Shown one piece after another: positions 9,554 to 16,568 of a stretch of 64,000 nucleotides of DNA. The position numbers and the translations under genes are program-made. A model generated the notes under the pieces. The model searched no databases, was not told the DNA's origin, and saw only the letters and a program-made list of their open reading frames with translations. Source of the stretch: Kineosporia corallincola (GTDB lineage: Bacteria; Actinomycetota; Actinomycetes; Actinomycetales; Kineosporiaceae); contig NZ_JAHBAY010000021.1 of assembly GCF_018499875.1 (NCBI RefSeq), positions 1-64,000 on the forward strand. Direction: 5' to 3'. How positions within the stretch are numbered: the stretch's first letter is position 1; each line of letters begins with the position of its first letter.

Positions 9554-9988
9554 GTGAAACTTTCATTTAAGATGCACGCTCTTCGGCGAGCCACACTCCT
9601 AGTGACCTGCATTTCAATACTAGGTACCTGGTCCATTGCTTCAGGAAATTCTGCCAGCGCGGCATCCTCATATTGTTATGACGACATTGAGTGGGCCAAA
9701 GTAGGCAAATACATGCAAGTTCAGAACACTGCGCGCTGCAACTATAAGGATCAAAGAATCTTCAACGTGAGCTGGGTCACGTCCGTCGACAAGAAGTCTA
9801 AGAAGAGCGGCAGCATTACCAAGGAGCAGCGTTCCAAGAAAGCCAGCACGAATCTGGGAAAAATCAAGGTTCTAAAACGGTCTGGAAAGCATAACTACTG
9901 CGTAGATTGGATGCTTCAGACTGTGGTGACCAGCCTGCCGAATCTTCCGCGAAGCACGACCCAGGGCAAGTCCTGCTTCTATAAGTAG
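9554..9988 (+). CDS. Small secreted cationic protein, second of a tandem pair (unknown function)
   Basis: 144 residues from a GTG start with GAGGGA at a good distance; ATG at codon 7 is an alternative. The signal peptide ends near SASA (about residue 36). The mature part carries four cysteines (41, 62, 116, 141) and is strongly basic, with the cluster VDKKSKKSGSITKEQRSKK. The first two mature cysteines are 21 apart, against 22 in the preceding protein, and both proteins have a tryptophan/beta-strand motif, so distant paralogy is possible but not provable by eye. It has about 50% GC and shares an operon with its neighbour, closed by the terminator at 10034-10080. Confidence 0.78.
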   Translation: MKLSFKMHALRRATLLVTCISILGTWSIASGNSASAASSYCYDDIEWAKVGKYMQVQNTARCNYKDQRIFNVSWVTSVDKKSKKSGSITKEQRSKKASTNLGKIKVLKRSGKHNYCVDWMLQTVVTSLPNLPRSTTQGKSCFYK

Positions 9989-10033
9989 GCACATCGGGTC
10001 GGCGATAGCCCGAGCGGGTGTGAAACCGAGCCG

Positions 10034-10080
10034 AAGGCGCCGGTGCGCGGGACACTTGGTCCCACGCACCGGCGCCTTTT
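10034..10080 (+). terminator. Intrinsic terminator after the secreted-protein pair
   Basis: A 14-bp stem (10034-10047 with 10065-10078, AAGGCGCCGGTGCG and its complement) is extended by GGGA/TCCC across a small internal mismatch. It ends in TTTT at 10077-10080. Confidence 0.9.
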
Positions 10081-10096
10081 CACCTGAGGAGCAGCC

Positions 10097-10594
10097 ATGA
10101 CGCTCACCGCCGAAGAAGTCCGGACCTACGTCGGCCGAATGGTTTTCGACTCCGACCACGAGATGCTCGGACCGGTGGAGGGGATCTACTTCAACGACTC
10201 CACCGGGGTTCCGGAGTGGTTGTCGTTCTCCACCGATTTCCTTTCGTACCGGGACGCTTTCGTGCCGGCTGCGACCGTCGTGCCGTTCGGGGAGGGCATC
10301 TCGCTACCGCTGGACCGGGAGATCCTGCGGCACATGCCACGGATCAAGCCGCGCGAGGGTGCCCTGTCGAGCGCCCAGGTGGCCCGGCTGCACGAATACT
10401 TCGGCACGTTCTCCGGCGAGCACTTCAGCTCGGCCCACGAGGGCGCGCCGATCAAGGCCGTCGCACCGCTGATCCCGGCCCAGCGCTCGGGTTTCCGGGG
10501 CCGCTCGTTCGAGGTGGCCTTCGGTACCGGCGCCCCGGTGCCGGGTGAGCCGCACGATGTCACGCTTCAGGGCACCGGTAACCACGCTCCCTGA
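10097..10594 (+). CDS. PRC-barrel-like domain protein, copy 1
   Basis: 165 residues, probably cytoplasmic, with no membrane segment. The N-terminal 80 residues (VRTYVGRMVFDSDHEMLGPV, IYFND, WLSF, AFVPA) fit a PRC-barrel small beta-barrel, a fold used for protein or RNA contacts and regulation. The middle block SSAQVARLHEYFGTF and the end GEPHDVTLQGTGNHAP match the protein at 18256-18780 closely, so the two are paralogs. A strong site GAGGAG precedes the ATG. It starts right after the terminator of the preceding operon and converges on the ligase gene, with its stop inside a shared palindrome. Confidence 0.82.
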   Translation: MTLTAEEVRTYVGRMVFDSDHEMLGPVEGIYFNDSTGVPEWLSFSTDFLSYRDAFVPAATVVPFGEGISLPLDREILRHMPRIKPREGALSSAQVARLHEYFGTFSGEHFSSAHEGAPIKAVAPLIPAQRSGFRGRSFEVAFGTGAPVPGEPHDVTLQGTGNHAP

Positions 10595-10605
10595 AAAGCT
10601 TTTCA
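10592..10605. terminator. Perfect 14-bp palindrome spanning two convergent stop codons
   Basis: TGAAAAGCTTTTCA is fully self-complementary. Its left TGA is the stop of the PRC-barrel gene and its right TCA is the stop of the ligase on the opposite strand. It has no loop and so is a weak hairpin. With its A and T runs on both strands it may act as a minimal bidirectional terminator. Confidence 0.5.
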
Positions 10606-12090
10606 CACCAATGGACGACGAAGAGCCTTCTTGTCCGGTTTGCCGCCGGGTGTGAGCGGCAGCTCGTCGATCACCGTGAACCCCCGGGGCACCCAGGCCT
10701 CCCCCAGTCGTTCCGTCACGGCGCGGCGCAGCCCCGGTTCCAGGAGTTCCGTCGGCGTGTCGTCACGCAGGATCAGGAAGGCCTCGATCGCCTCGCCAGT
10801 GGTCTCGTCGGGCACGCCCACCACGTAGGCCGAGTCGACGGACGGGTGCGTGGCCAGCACCCGCTCGATCGGCCCGGCGTAATACACGTTGGCGTTGACG
10901 ATCACCACGTCGCGGGCCCGCCCCTCCAGGTGCAGGAAGCCCTCGGCGTCGAGGCCGCCGAGGTCGCGGGTGCGGATCCAGCCGTCCGGCGTGAACACCT
11001 CGGCCTGCTCGCGCTCGATGTCGCCCTGGTTGATGTAACCGACGGTCTGCTGCGGCGTTCGCACGTAGATCTCGCCGTCGTCACGGGTCTGCACCTGGTT
11101 GCGCGGAAGCGGCCGGCCGACCGAGGTCATGGCCGCTTCCGAGGCCAGGGCCTGGTCGGGCGACAGCATGCTGATCAGGCCGCACTCGGTCTGCCCGTAG
11201 CCCTGGAACACGATCGGCCCGAGCAGGTGCAGGGCCTCGGCGTAGCGGCGCGGGTCGAGCGGTGAGCCCGACACCATCAGCCCGCGCAGGCCGCTCACGT
11301 CGGCCCCCTCGTCCCGCACCGCGGCCAGCAGGGCCAGCAGCTTGGGCACGGTGATGATGCTGCCGGTCAGCCGGTGCCGGGCCACCAGCTCGGGGAACGG
11401 GGCGTCGCGCTCGGGGATCACCAGCCGGCCGCCGTGCAACAGGGTCATCAAGGCGTAGTCGAGCATGACGGCGCTGCTGAGCGTGCCGTGCAGCAGGTAG
11501 CGGTCCAGGCGGGAACCCAGGTCGGCGAGCACGTCGGAGTGGAACTCGGTGCGGGACGGCCAGTCCGCGTTCAGCGCGGCGTAGGTCTGCGCCGCACCCT
11601 TCGGGTTGCCGGTGCTGCCGCTGGTGTAGGTGATGCGGGCCTCGTCGGCGTCGCGGCCGCGAGGCTCCAGGTCGTGGTCCTCGTCGGCGTCCCGGTCGAG
11701 CGTCAGCCGGTCGACGTCCACCAGCACCAGGTCGGGCCGGGCCTTCAGCACCAGGTCGACGGGGGTGGCGGCGTCCACCAGCCCCCAGCCGATCCGCTCG
11801 TCCAGCAGGTAGGCCAGCTGGTCGGCGGTCAGCCCGGGCCGCACCCCACTCACCCGGGCGCCCACCACGTGGGCCGCCAGGTTCGCCGCGAACCCCTGCG
11901 CCGTCACCCCGACCATCAGCGCCACTCCCGAGCCCGGCCCGGCACCGGCCGTGCGCAGGGCCGCGGTGGCGCGGCACACCAGGCTCAGCATCCCGGCGCC
12001 CGTCACCTCCTGACCGGCGCGCTCCAGGACGACCTCCCCGGCGCGCACACGCAGATGCTCGAGAACCCTGCTCGGGAACTTGTCGCTCAC
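10603..12090 (-). CDS. Adenylate-forming acyl/aryl ligase (AMP-dependent synthetase)
   Basis: A class I adenylating enzyme of 495 residues that would activate a carboxylic acid as its acyl-AMP, and perhaps pass it to CoA or a carrier. The P-loop-like motif is YTSGSTGNPKG (154-164). Later motifs are VFQGYGQTECG, the ATP-binding D in IRTRDLGGLDAEGFLHLEGR, and the C-terminal lysine in PGGKPDKKALRR. The GTG start overlaps the stop of the upstream response regulator (CTGTGAG), giving tight coupling; longer readings of the frame are shadow. It is the last gene of the leftward redox cluster. No carrier protein or NRPS/PKS lies in the window, so the acceptor is unknown. The family includes CoA ligases and stand-alone adenylation domains. 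Confidence 0.88.
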   Translation of the reverse strand: MSDKFPSRVLEHLRVRAGEVVLERAGQEVTGAGMLSLVCRATAALRTAGAGPGSGVALMVGVTAQGFAANLAAHVVGARVSGVRPGLTADQLAYLLDERIGWGLVDAATPVDLVLKARPDLVLVDVDRLTLDRDADEDHDLEPRGRDADEARITYTSGSTGNPKGAAQTYAALNADWPSRTEFHSDVLADLGSRLDRYLLHGTLSSAVMLDYALMTLLHGGRLVIPERDAPFPELVARHRLTGSIITVPKLLALLAAVRDEGADVSGLRGLMVSGSPLDPRRYAEALHLLGPIVFQGYGQTECGLISMLSPDQALASEAAMTSVGRPLPRNQVQTRDDGEIYVRTPQQTVGYINQGDIEREQAEVFTPDGWIRTRDLGGLDAEGFLHLEGRARDVVIVNANVYYAGPIERVLATHPSVDSAYVVGVPDETTGEAIEAFLILRDDTPTELLEPGLRRAVTERLGEAWVPRGFTVIDELPLTPGGKPDKKALRRPLV

Positions 12091-12767
12091 AGCTCTCCCA
12101 GTTGGTAGCCCAGGTTGTGGACGGTGCGGACCGCGGTGCGGCCCAGCTTGCGGCGCAGGTAGTAGACGTAGGTGGCGACCAGTGAGGCGGACGAGGCGTC
12201 GCGGAACACCCGGCGCGCCAGCTCTTCCCGGGGGTGCACCGCGGCCGGGTGGTCGGCCAGGATCCGGATCAGCCGGAACTCCCTGTCGGACAACGGGATC
12301 CGCCCGCCCTCGGGCAGCACGGCGGTGCGGCTGCGCAGGTCGAGCTGCCCCTCGCCGATCCGCAGCACCTGCGCCAGTTCGACCGGGCGGCGGCACAGGG
12401 CCCGCAGTCGCGCGGTCAGCTCCCCGGTCTCGAACGGCCGGGCCAGGTAGTCGTCGGCGCCGGAGTCGAGGGCCTCGATCAGCTCGGGCACCGTGCGGTC
12501 GGGAGCGATCAGCAGCGCCCTCGTGGTGACGGCCCGGCCACGCAGCCGCCGGATCAGGCTCACCCCGTCGACCACCGGCAGCGTGCGGGAGATGACCATG
12601 ACGTCGTAGGTACGGGTCAGGGCCAGGTGCAGGCCGGCCTGACCGTCCCGGGCCTGCTCCACGTCGTAGCCCTCACACCGCAGCACCCGGCTCAACGCTG
12701 AGGAGGGTTCGGCGTCGTCGTCGGCGAGCAGAAGTCGTGGCGCCCGGCGGCGTTCCCTGTTTGCCAT
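12087..12767 (-). CDS. OmpR-like response regulator with degenerate receiver
   Basis: 226 residues. The receiver keeps the acidic pocket (LLLADDDAE, 16-18), but the phosphoacceptor position is Ser60 (VMVISRTLPVVDG in place of the usual LDLxLPxxDG). The conserved Thr is Ile87 and the conserved Lys is Arg110 (DYLARPF). All three phosphorylation residues are lost, so it probably works without a kinase; none is nearby. The C-terminal winged helix is intact (LSDREFRLIRILADHPAA, TVHNLGYQL). It is cotranscribed with the ligase downstream (overlapping stop and start). A 75-bp gap separates it from the antiporter gene upstream and contains GAAAGTT-type repeats. It is probably the cluster-specific regulator. 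Confidence 0.88.
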   Translation of the reverse strand: MANRERRRAPRLLLADDDAEPSSALSRVLRCEGYDVEQARDGQAGLHLALTRTYDVMVISRTLPVVDGVSLIRRLRGRAVTTRALLIAPDRTVPELIEALDSGADDYLARPFETGELTARLRALCRRPVELAQVLRIGEGQLDLRSRTAVLPEGGRIPLSDREFRLIRILADHPAAVHPREELARRVFRDASSASLVATYVYYLRRKLGRTAVRTVHNLGYQLGEL

Positions 12768-12820
12768 CGTTGGAAAGTTGCATAGGGTACGTAAAGGACT
12801 CGATCGGGCAACGATAAATG

Positions 12821-12842
12821 CTTGAAAGTTAACTCACTTTCC
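12821..12842. promoter_or_regulatory. Inverted repeat upstream of the degenerate response regulator
   Basis: GAAAGT (12824-12829) and ACTTTC (12836-12841) form an inverted repeat 57-74 bp upstream of the regulator start. The heptamer GAAAGTT recurs at 12773-12779 and again 31-37 bp upstream of the flavoprotein gene (18169-18175). This could be an autoregulatory operator. The motif is short, so confidence is low. Confidence 0.35.
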
Positions 12843-14110
12843 TCACGCGGTGGCGGCCGGAGCCAGCTCGGGTTCCCGGGCCCGGGTGCGGCGGGCCTCC
12901 AGCCGGTCGATCAGGGTGAGCGCGGGCGTCGTCATCAAAGTGGTCACCAGCGCAACGAGCACCAGGGCGGTGAACATCCGCTCGCTCACGAGCCCTGCGC
13001 TCAGCCCCACGTTGAGGGCGATCAGCTGCATCAGGCCGCGGGCGTTCATCAGGGCCCCGATCCGGGCGGCCACCAGTGGCGGCTGCCCGGCGATCCGGGC
13101 GGCGGCCCAGCAGGCGCCGAACTTCCCGATCACGGCCGCGGCGATGCAGGCCAGGGCGAACAGCAGCACGGCCGGGTCACCGAGCAGGCCGAACTTGGTC
13201 TGGAGCCCCGAATAGGTGAAGAACAGCGGCAGGAACAGGCCGTTCGCCAGCGGGAGATCGCCGTCATCACCTGCTCGCTGTCCTCGTTCTGCGGCATCAC
13301 CATGCCCACGCAGAAGGCGCCGAACACGGCGTACAGGCCGATCTCGTCGGTGTACCAGGCCACCGCGAAGAGCAGCAGGAGGACGGCGATGAGCCGGGTC
13401 TGCGGATCGAAGCGGGTCCGTTCCATCACTGTCGTGACCACCCGGCGCCCGGCCACCAGGACCAGCACCGCGAACACCACCGCGCCGCCGAGTGTGAGCA
13501 GCGCCGGGCCGAACTCGCCGGAGGCGGCGGCGAGCACGAAGGCCAGCAGGATCCAGGCGGTAGCGTCGTCGATCGCCCCGCCGGCCATGGCGAGCGACCC
13601 GTGCGGGGTGCCGGCGTGCCCGCGCTCGGTGACGATGCGGGCCAGCATCGGGAACGCCGTGATGGCCAGCGCCACCCCGACGAAGGCCGCGGACACCCCG
13701 GTGGACACCCCCTCGGCGAAGACCGGCACGTGGTCGCGTGAGACCACGGTCAGCAGCACCCCGAGCAGCAGCGGCGCGCTGACCCCGGCCAGCGAGATCA
13801 GCCCGGCCGTCCCGGCCACCCCGCGAGGGCGGTGCGCGCCGAACTCGTGGCCGGCCGTGAACATGAACAGCACCAGGCCGATCTGGCCCAGCACGTACAG
13901 CACCGGCCGCAGCTGATCGGGGAACAGCGCGTCCTGCACCTTTGGGAACAGCAACCCGAGCAGGCTGGGGCCGAGCAGCACGCCGGCCAGCATCTCGCTG
14001 ACCACCGCCGGCTGCCCGGCCTTGCCGAGCAGCCAGGCCACGGCCCGGCAGACCAGCACGATCACCACGACGGCGATGAAGAACCGGGGGGCGAGCTCGG
14101 TCGGGGTCAT
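12843..14110 (-). pseudogene. Cation/proton antiporter (CPA2, Kef type), frameshifted
   Basis: A membrane antiporter reading in two frames. The N-terminal part, from ATG 14110 to about 13255, has roughly ten hydrophobic segments and family motifs such as SEMLAGVLLGPSLLG, FMFTAGHEF and GGAIDDATAWILLA. The C-terminal part continues in another frame as LANGLFLPLFFTYSGLQTKF through to TTPALTLIDRLEARR. Restoring one C in the run at 13252-13254 (GGG on the plus strand) gives AISPLANGLFLPLFF in one frame, and the total length is one base short of a multiple of three. This is either a real recent inactivation or an assembly error in a homopolymer. The start overlaps the P450 stop by four bases, so it belongs to the cluster operon. 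Confidence 0.82.
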
Positions 14111-15483
14111 CGCCCGACCACCTCCTTCGGGGCCGGGCCGTGCTCCGGATGTTCGTCGAAATACGTCGCGCAGAGCCGTTTCCGCCGTGCGTCCCAGACC
14201 ATGTAGCTGCCGAGAACGAGCTGCGTCACGCTGGTCGTGACGTCGTCCACCCGGTCGCGGGCCCGCATCCGGGCCAGCGGCACCCGCAGGTCCGGCCGCG
14301 GCCGGTCACGCCGCACCAGCAGGCACGGCCCCCGGTTCGGCATCGAGCGGGTGTGCGAGGCCGAGCTGCGCAACGTGTAGCGGCGCAGCACCTCACGCGC
14401 CGCCGCCCGCATCATCACCGGTGCCATGCCGCGCGCCGGGCAGGCCCGGTTGGCGGTGACCCCGAACGGGATGAAGCTCGCGTCCTTGCGTTTCAGCGAG
14501 AGCCAGCGGTCCGGGCGGAACTCGTCGTCCGGGGCCGGGCCGGTGCGGTGGAAGGCCAGGTAGTTGAACAGCAGCACCGAGCCGGTGGGCAGGGTGCGGC
14601 CGGGCAGCTCGATCGGCGCGGTGGTGATCCGGTGGGCGATGCCGAACAGCGGGTTCACCCGCAGCGCCTCGTCGATCACCCGGTCCAGCAGCTCGTCGTC
14701 GTCCAGGTGCGCGGCCAGCTGGTCCTGCACGTCCGGATGCTGCGCGACCGCCATCAGCAGGTGCGCCATCGCCTCGGACATCTGCACCACGGCGGTGTTG
14801 AAGAACGCGCCCTGGAGGTACCAGGCGGTCTCCAGGGTGCTGAACTCGTCGTCCGGCAGGGTGACCAGCGACTCCCCTGCCTCCAGCCGCTCCACCAGGT
14901 AATCGGTCAGGGCGTCGCGCCGGTCCATGTGCCGCAGGCTGGTGCCCTTCAGCGCGGTGATCACGTCGTCGGCGTTGCCCACGATCAGGTCGCGTGCCCG
15001 CGGCGGGCAGGGCTCGCCGAAGACCAGCTCGTAGTAGGCCTCGGCCCAGATCGGCATCATCAGGTCGCGGATCCGGACCGGGCTCACGTCGTCCAACGGC
15101 AGTTCGTCCAGCACGGCGGCGGCGCGGTCGGCGGCGAGCCGCTCGGCGTCCTTCAGCGGCACGGCCAGGGCCTGGCGCGTCGTGCGGGCCACGGTGCGGT
15201 AGCGCGGTCCGGGTTCCAGGTGCTCCTGATGCATCTGCGGGCCGGGCGCTAGCCAGTACCAGAACAGGTCGGACAGGCCCGCCCCCAGACTGCGGCCGTC
15301 GGCGGCCGGGTCGGAGTAGAGCCGCTCGAAGTGCTCGGCACCGATCCCGGGGCCGGGCACCGGGATGCCCTCCTCACCGTTGATCAGGGTGAAAATGCCT
15401 TCGCGCAGCCGGATCACGGCCGGCGGCAGCCACCACGGCGAGCTCGCCGTCGCGGCGGCGGCCAGCAGGGCACGGCGGATCAT
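14107..15483 (-). CDS. Cytochrome P450, divergent
   Basis: A heme monooxygenase-like protein of 458 residues. The K-helix ExxR is EALR in IDEALRVNPLFG, the PERF-like region is FRPDRW, and the heme-thiolate Cys is in FIPFGVTANRACPARG. Two features are unusual. The heme loop lacks the usual glycines (FGVTANRACPA instead of FGxGxRxCxG), and the I-helix region LQGAFFNTAVVQMSEAMAHL has no AGxxT oxygen-activation motif. About 70 residues follow the heme loop. The short hydrophobic N-terminus ALLAAAATASSPWW could be a weak membrane or lipid contact. The ATG at 15483 overlaps the oxidase stop (ATGA), and 26 extra upstream codons in frame lie inside that gene. The substrate is unknown; monooxygenation or an atypical dehydration or isomerisation is possible. 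Confidence 0.88.
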   Translation of the reverse strand: MIRRALLAAAATASSPWWLPPAVIRLREGIFTLINGEEGIPVPGPGIGAEHFERLYSDPAADGRSLGAGLSDLFWYWLAPGPQMHQEHLEPGPRYRTVARTTRQALAVPLKDAERLAADRAAAVLDELPLDDVSPVRIRDLMMPIWAEAYYELVFGEPCPPRARDLIVGNADDVITALKGTSLRHMDRRDALTDYLVERLEAGESLVTLPDDEFSTLETAWYLQGAFFNTAVVQMSEAMAHLLMAVAQHPDVQDQLAAHLDDDELLDRVIDEALRVNPLFGIAHRITTAPIELPGRTLPTGSVLLFNYLAFHRTGPAPDDEFRPDRWLSLKRKDASFIPFGVTANRACPARGMAPVMMRAAAREVLRRYTLRSSASHTRSMPNRGPCLLVRRDRPRPDLRVPLARMRARDRVDDVTTSVTQLVLGSYMVWDARRKRLCATYFDEHPEHGPAPKEVVGR

Positions 15484-16568
15484 GCGGTTCCTCCTGTCGG
15501 GGCCGAGAGATGGGGAGCCAGGACGTCCGGGCCCAGTTCTCCCGGCGATCGGGCGCCGCACAGGGCCATCGCCTCGTCGAGCTCGGTGCGCAGCAGTTCG
15601 AGCACCTCACGCACACCGTCCTGTCCGGCGGCGGCCAGGCCCCACAGCACCGGGCGGCCGATGCCGACGGCCGTGGCCCCGAGGGCGAGTGCCCGCACCA
15701 CGTCGATCCCGCGGCGCACCCCGCCGTCCACGATCAGCGGAAAACCCTGGGGGACGACGGCGGCCACGCCGGGCAGGGCGTCGGCCGTGGCGATCGCGCC
15801 GTCCAGCTGCCGGCCTCCGTGGTTGGACACGAACAGGCCGTCCACACCGTGCTCGACGGCGAGCCGGGCGTCGTCGGGATGCAGCACTCCCTTGAGCAGG
15901 ATCGGCAGGTCCGTGGTCTCCCGCAGCCGGGCGACCGCGTCCCAGGTCAGGCCGGCGTCCATCACGATGTCGCGCAGCACGCCCGCGTCGTCCACCAGGT
16001 TCTCGCAGCGCAGGCCACCGGGAAGATCGTGGAAACCGTTGCGGTGGTCCCGCTCCCGTCGCCCGAACACCGGGGAGTCGACCGTGACCACGAGCGCGCC
16101 GTAACCGGCCCGTCCGGCCCGGCGCACCAGATGACGGGTGAAGTCCTGGTCGGGCTGGAGGTACAGCTGGAGCCAGGGCCGCGTGGTGTGCGCGGCGACC
16201 TCCTCCAGCCTGGTCGTGGCGGCCATCGAGACCACCATCGTCACCCCGGCCGCCTCCGCCGCCCTGGCCGTGGCCGGCTCGCCCGCGGGATGGGCGAGGC
16301 GGTGGAAGGCGGTCGGCGAGAGCAGCACCGGCATCGAGTTCGGCCGGCCGAGGAGGCTGGTCGCGAGGCTCCGGGCGGACACGTCGCGCAGCACCCGCGG
16401 CCTCAGCCGGATCCGCTCGAACGCGGCCAGGTTGGCACGCGCCGTGCTCTCGTCGCCGGCCGCCCCGGCGAAGAAGTCGGCGTGCACCGGGTCCAGCACC
16501 GTCGCCGCCTCACGTTCGACATCGGCCAGGCTGAGGCGTTTTCCGGGCAGCACGTCAGTGGCCGGCAC
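15480..16568 (-). CDS. FMN-dependent alpha-hydroxy-acid oxidase/dehydrogenase
   Basis: A TIM-barrel flavoenzyme of 362 residues that oxidises an L-2-hydroxy acid to the 2-oxo acid (lactate/glycolate/mandelate oxidase family). The catalytic His and Arg are in VSNHGGRQLDG; FMN-phosphate binding is in DGGVRRGIDVVRALALGA; the N-terminal barrel strand has PVLLSPTAFHRLAHPAGE. The barrel entry YLQPD and the active-site VTVDSPVFGRRERD are present. The start overlaps the upstream flavoprotein gene by 14 bp and the stop overlaps the P450 start by 4 bp. The substrate cannot be read from sequence. In other pathways such enzymes act as mandelate-type oxidases or in cofactor modification. Confidence 0.92.
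   Translation of the reverse strand: MPATDVLPGKRLSLADVEREAATVLDPVHADFFAGAAGDESTARANLAAFERIRLRPRVLRDVSARSLATSLLGRPNSMPVLLSPTAFHRLAHPAGEPATARAAEAAGVTMVVSMAATTRLEEVAAHTTRPWLQLYLQPDQDFTRHLVRRAGRAGYGALVVTVDSPVFGRRERDHRNGFHDLPGGLRCENLVDDAGVLRDIVMDAGLTWDAVARLRETTDLPILLKGVLHPDDARLAVEHGVDGLFVSNHGGRQLDGAIATADALPGVAAVVPQGFPLIVDGGVRRGIDVVRALALGATAVGIGRPVLWGLAAAGQDGVREVLELLRTELDEAMALCGARSPGELGPDVLAPHLSAPTGGTA

Noticed and set aside
12768-12842. Sensor kinase gene for the degenerate response regulator
   Set aside because: Only 75 bp separate it from the antiporter; there is no room for a kinase, and none is found elsewhere in the cluster.
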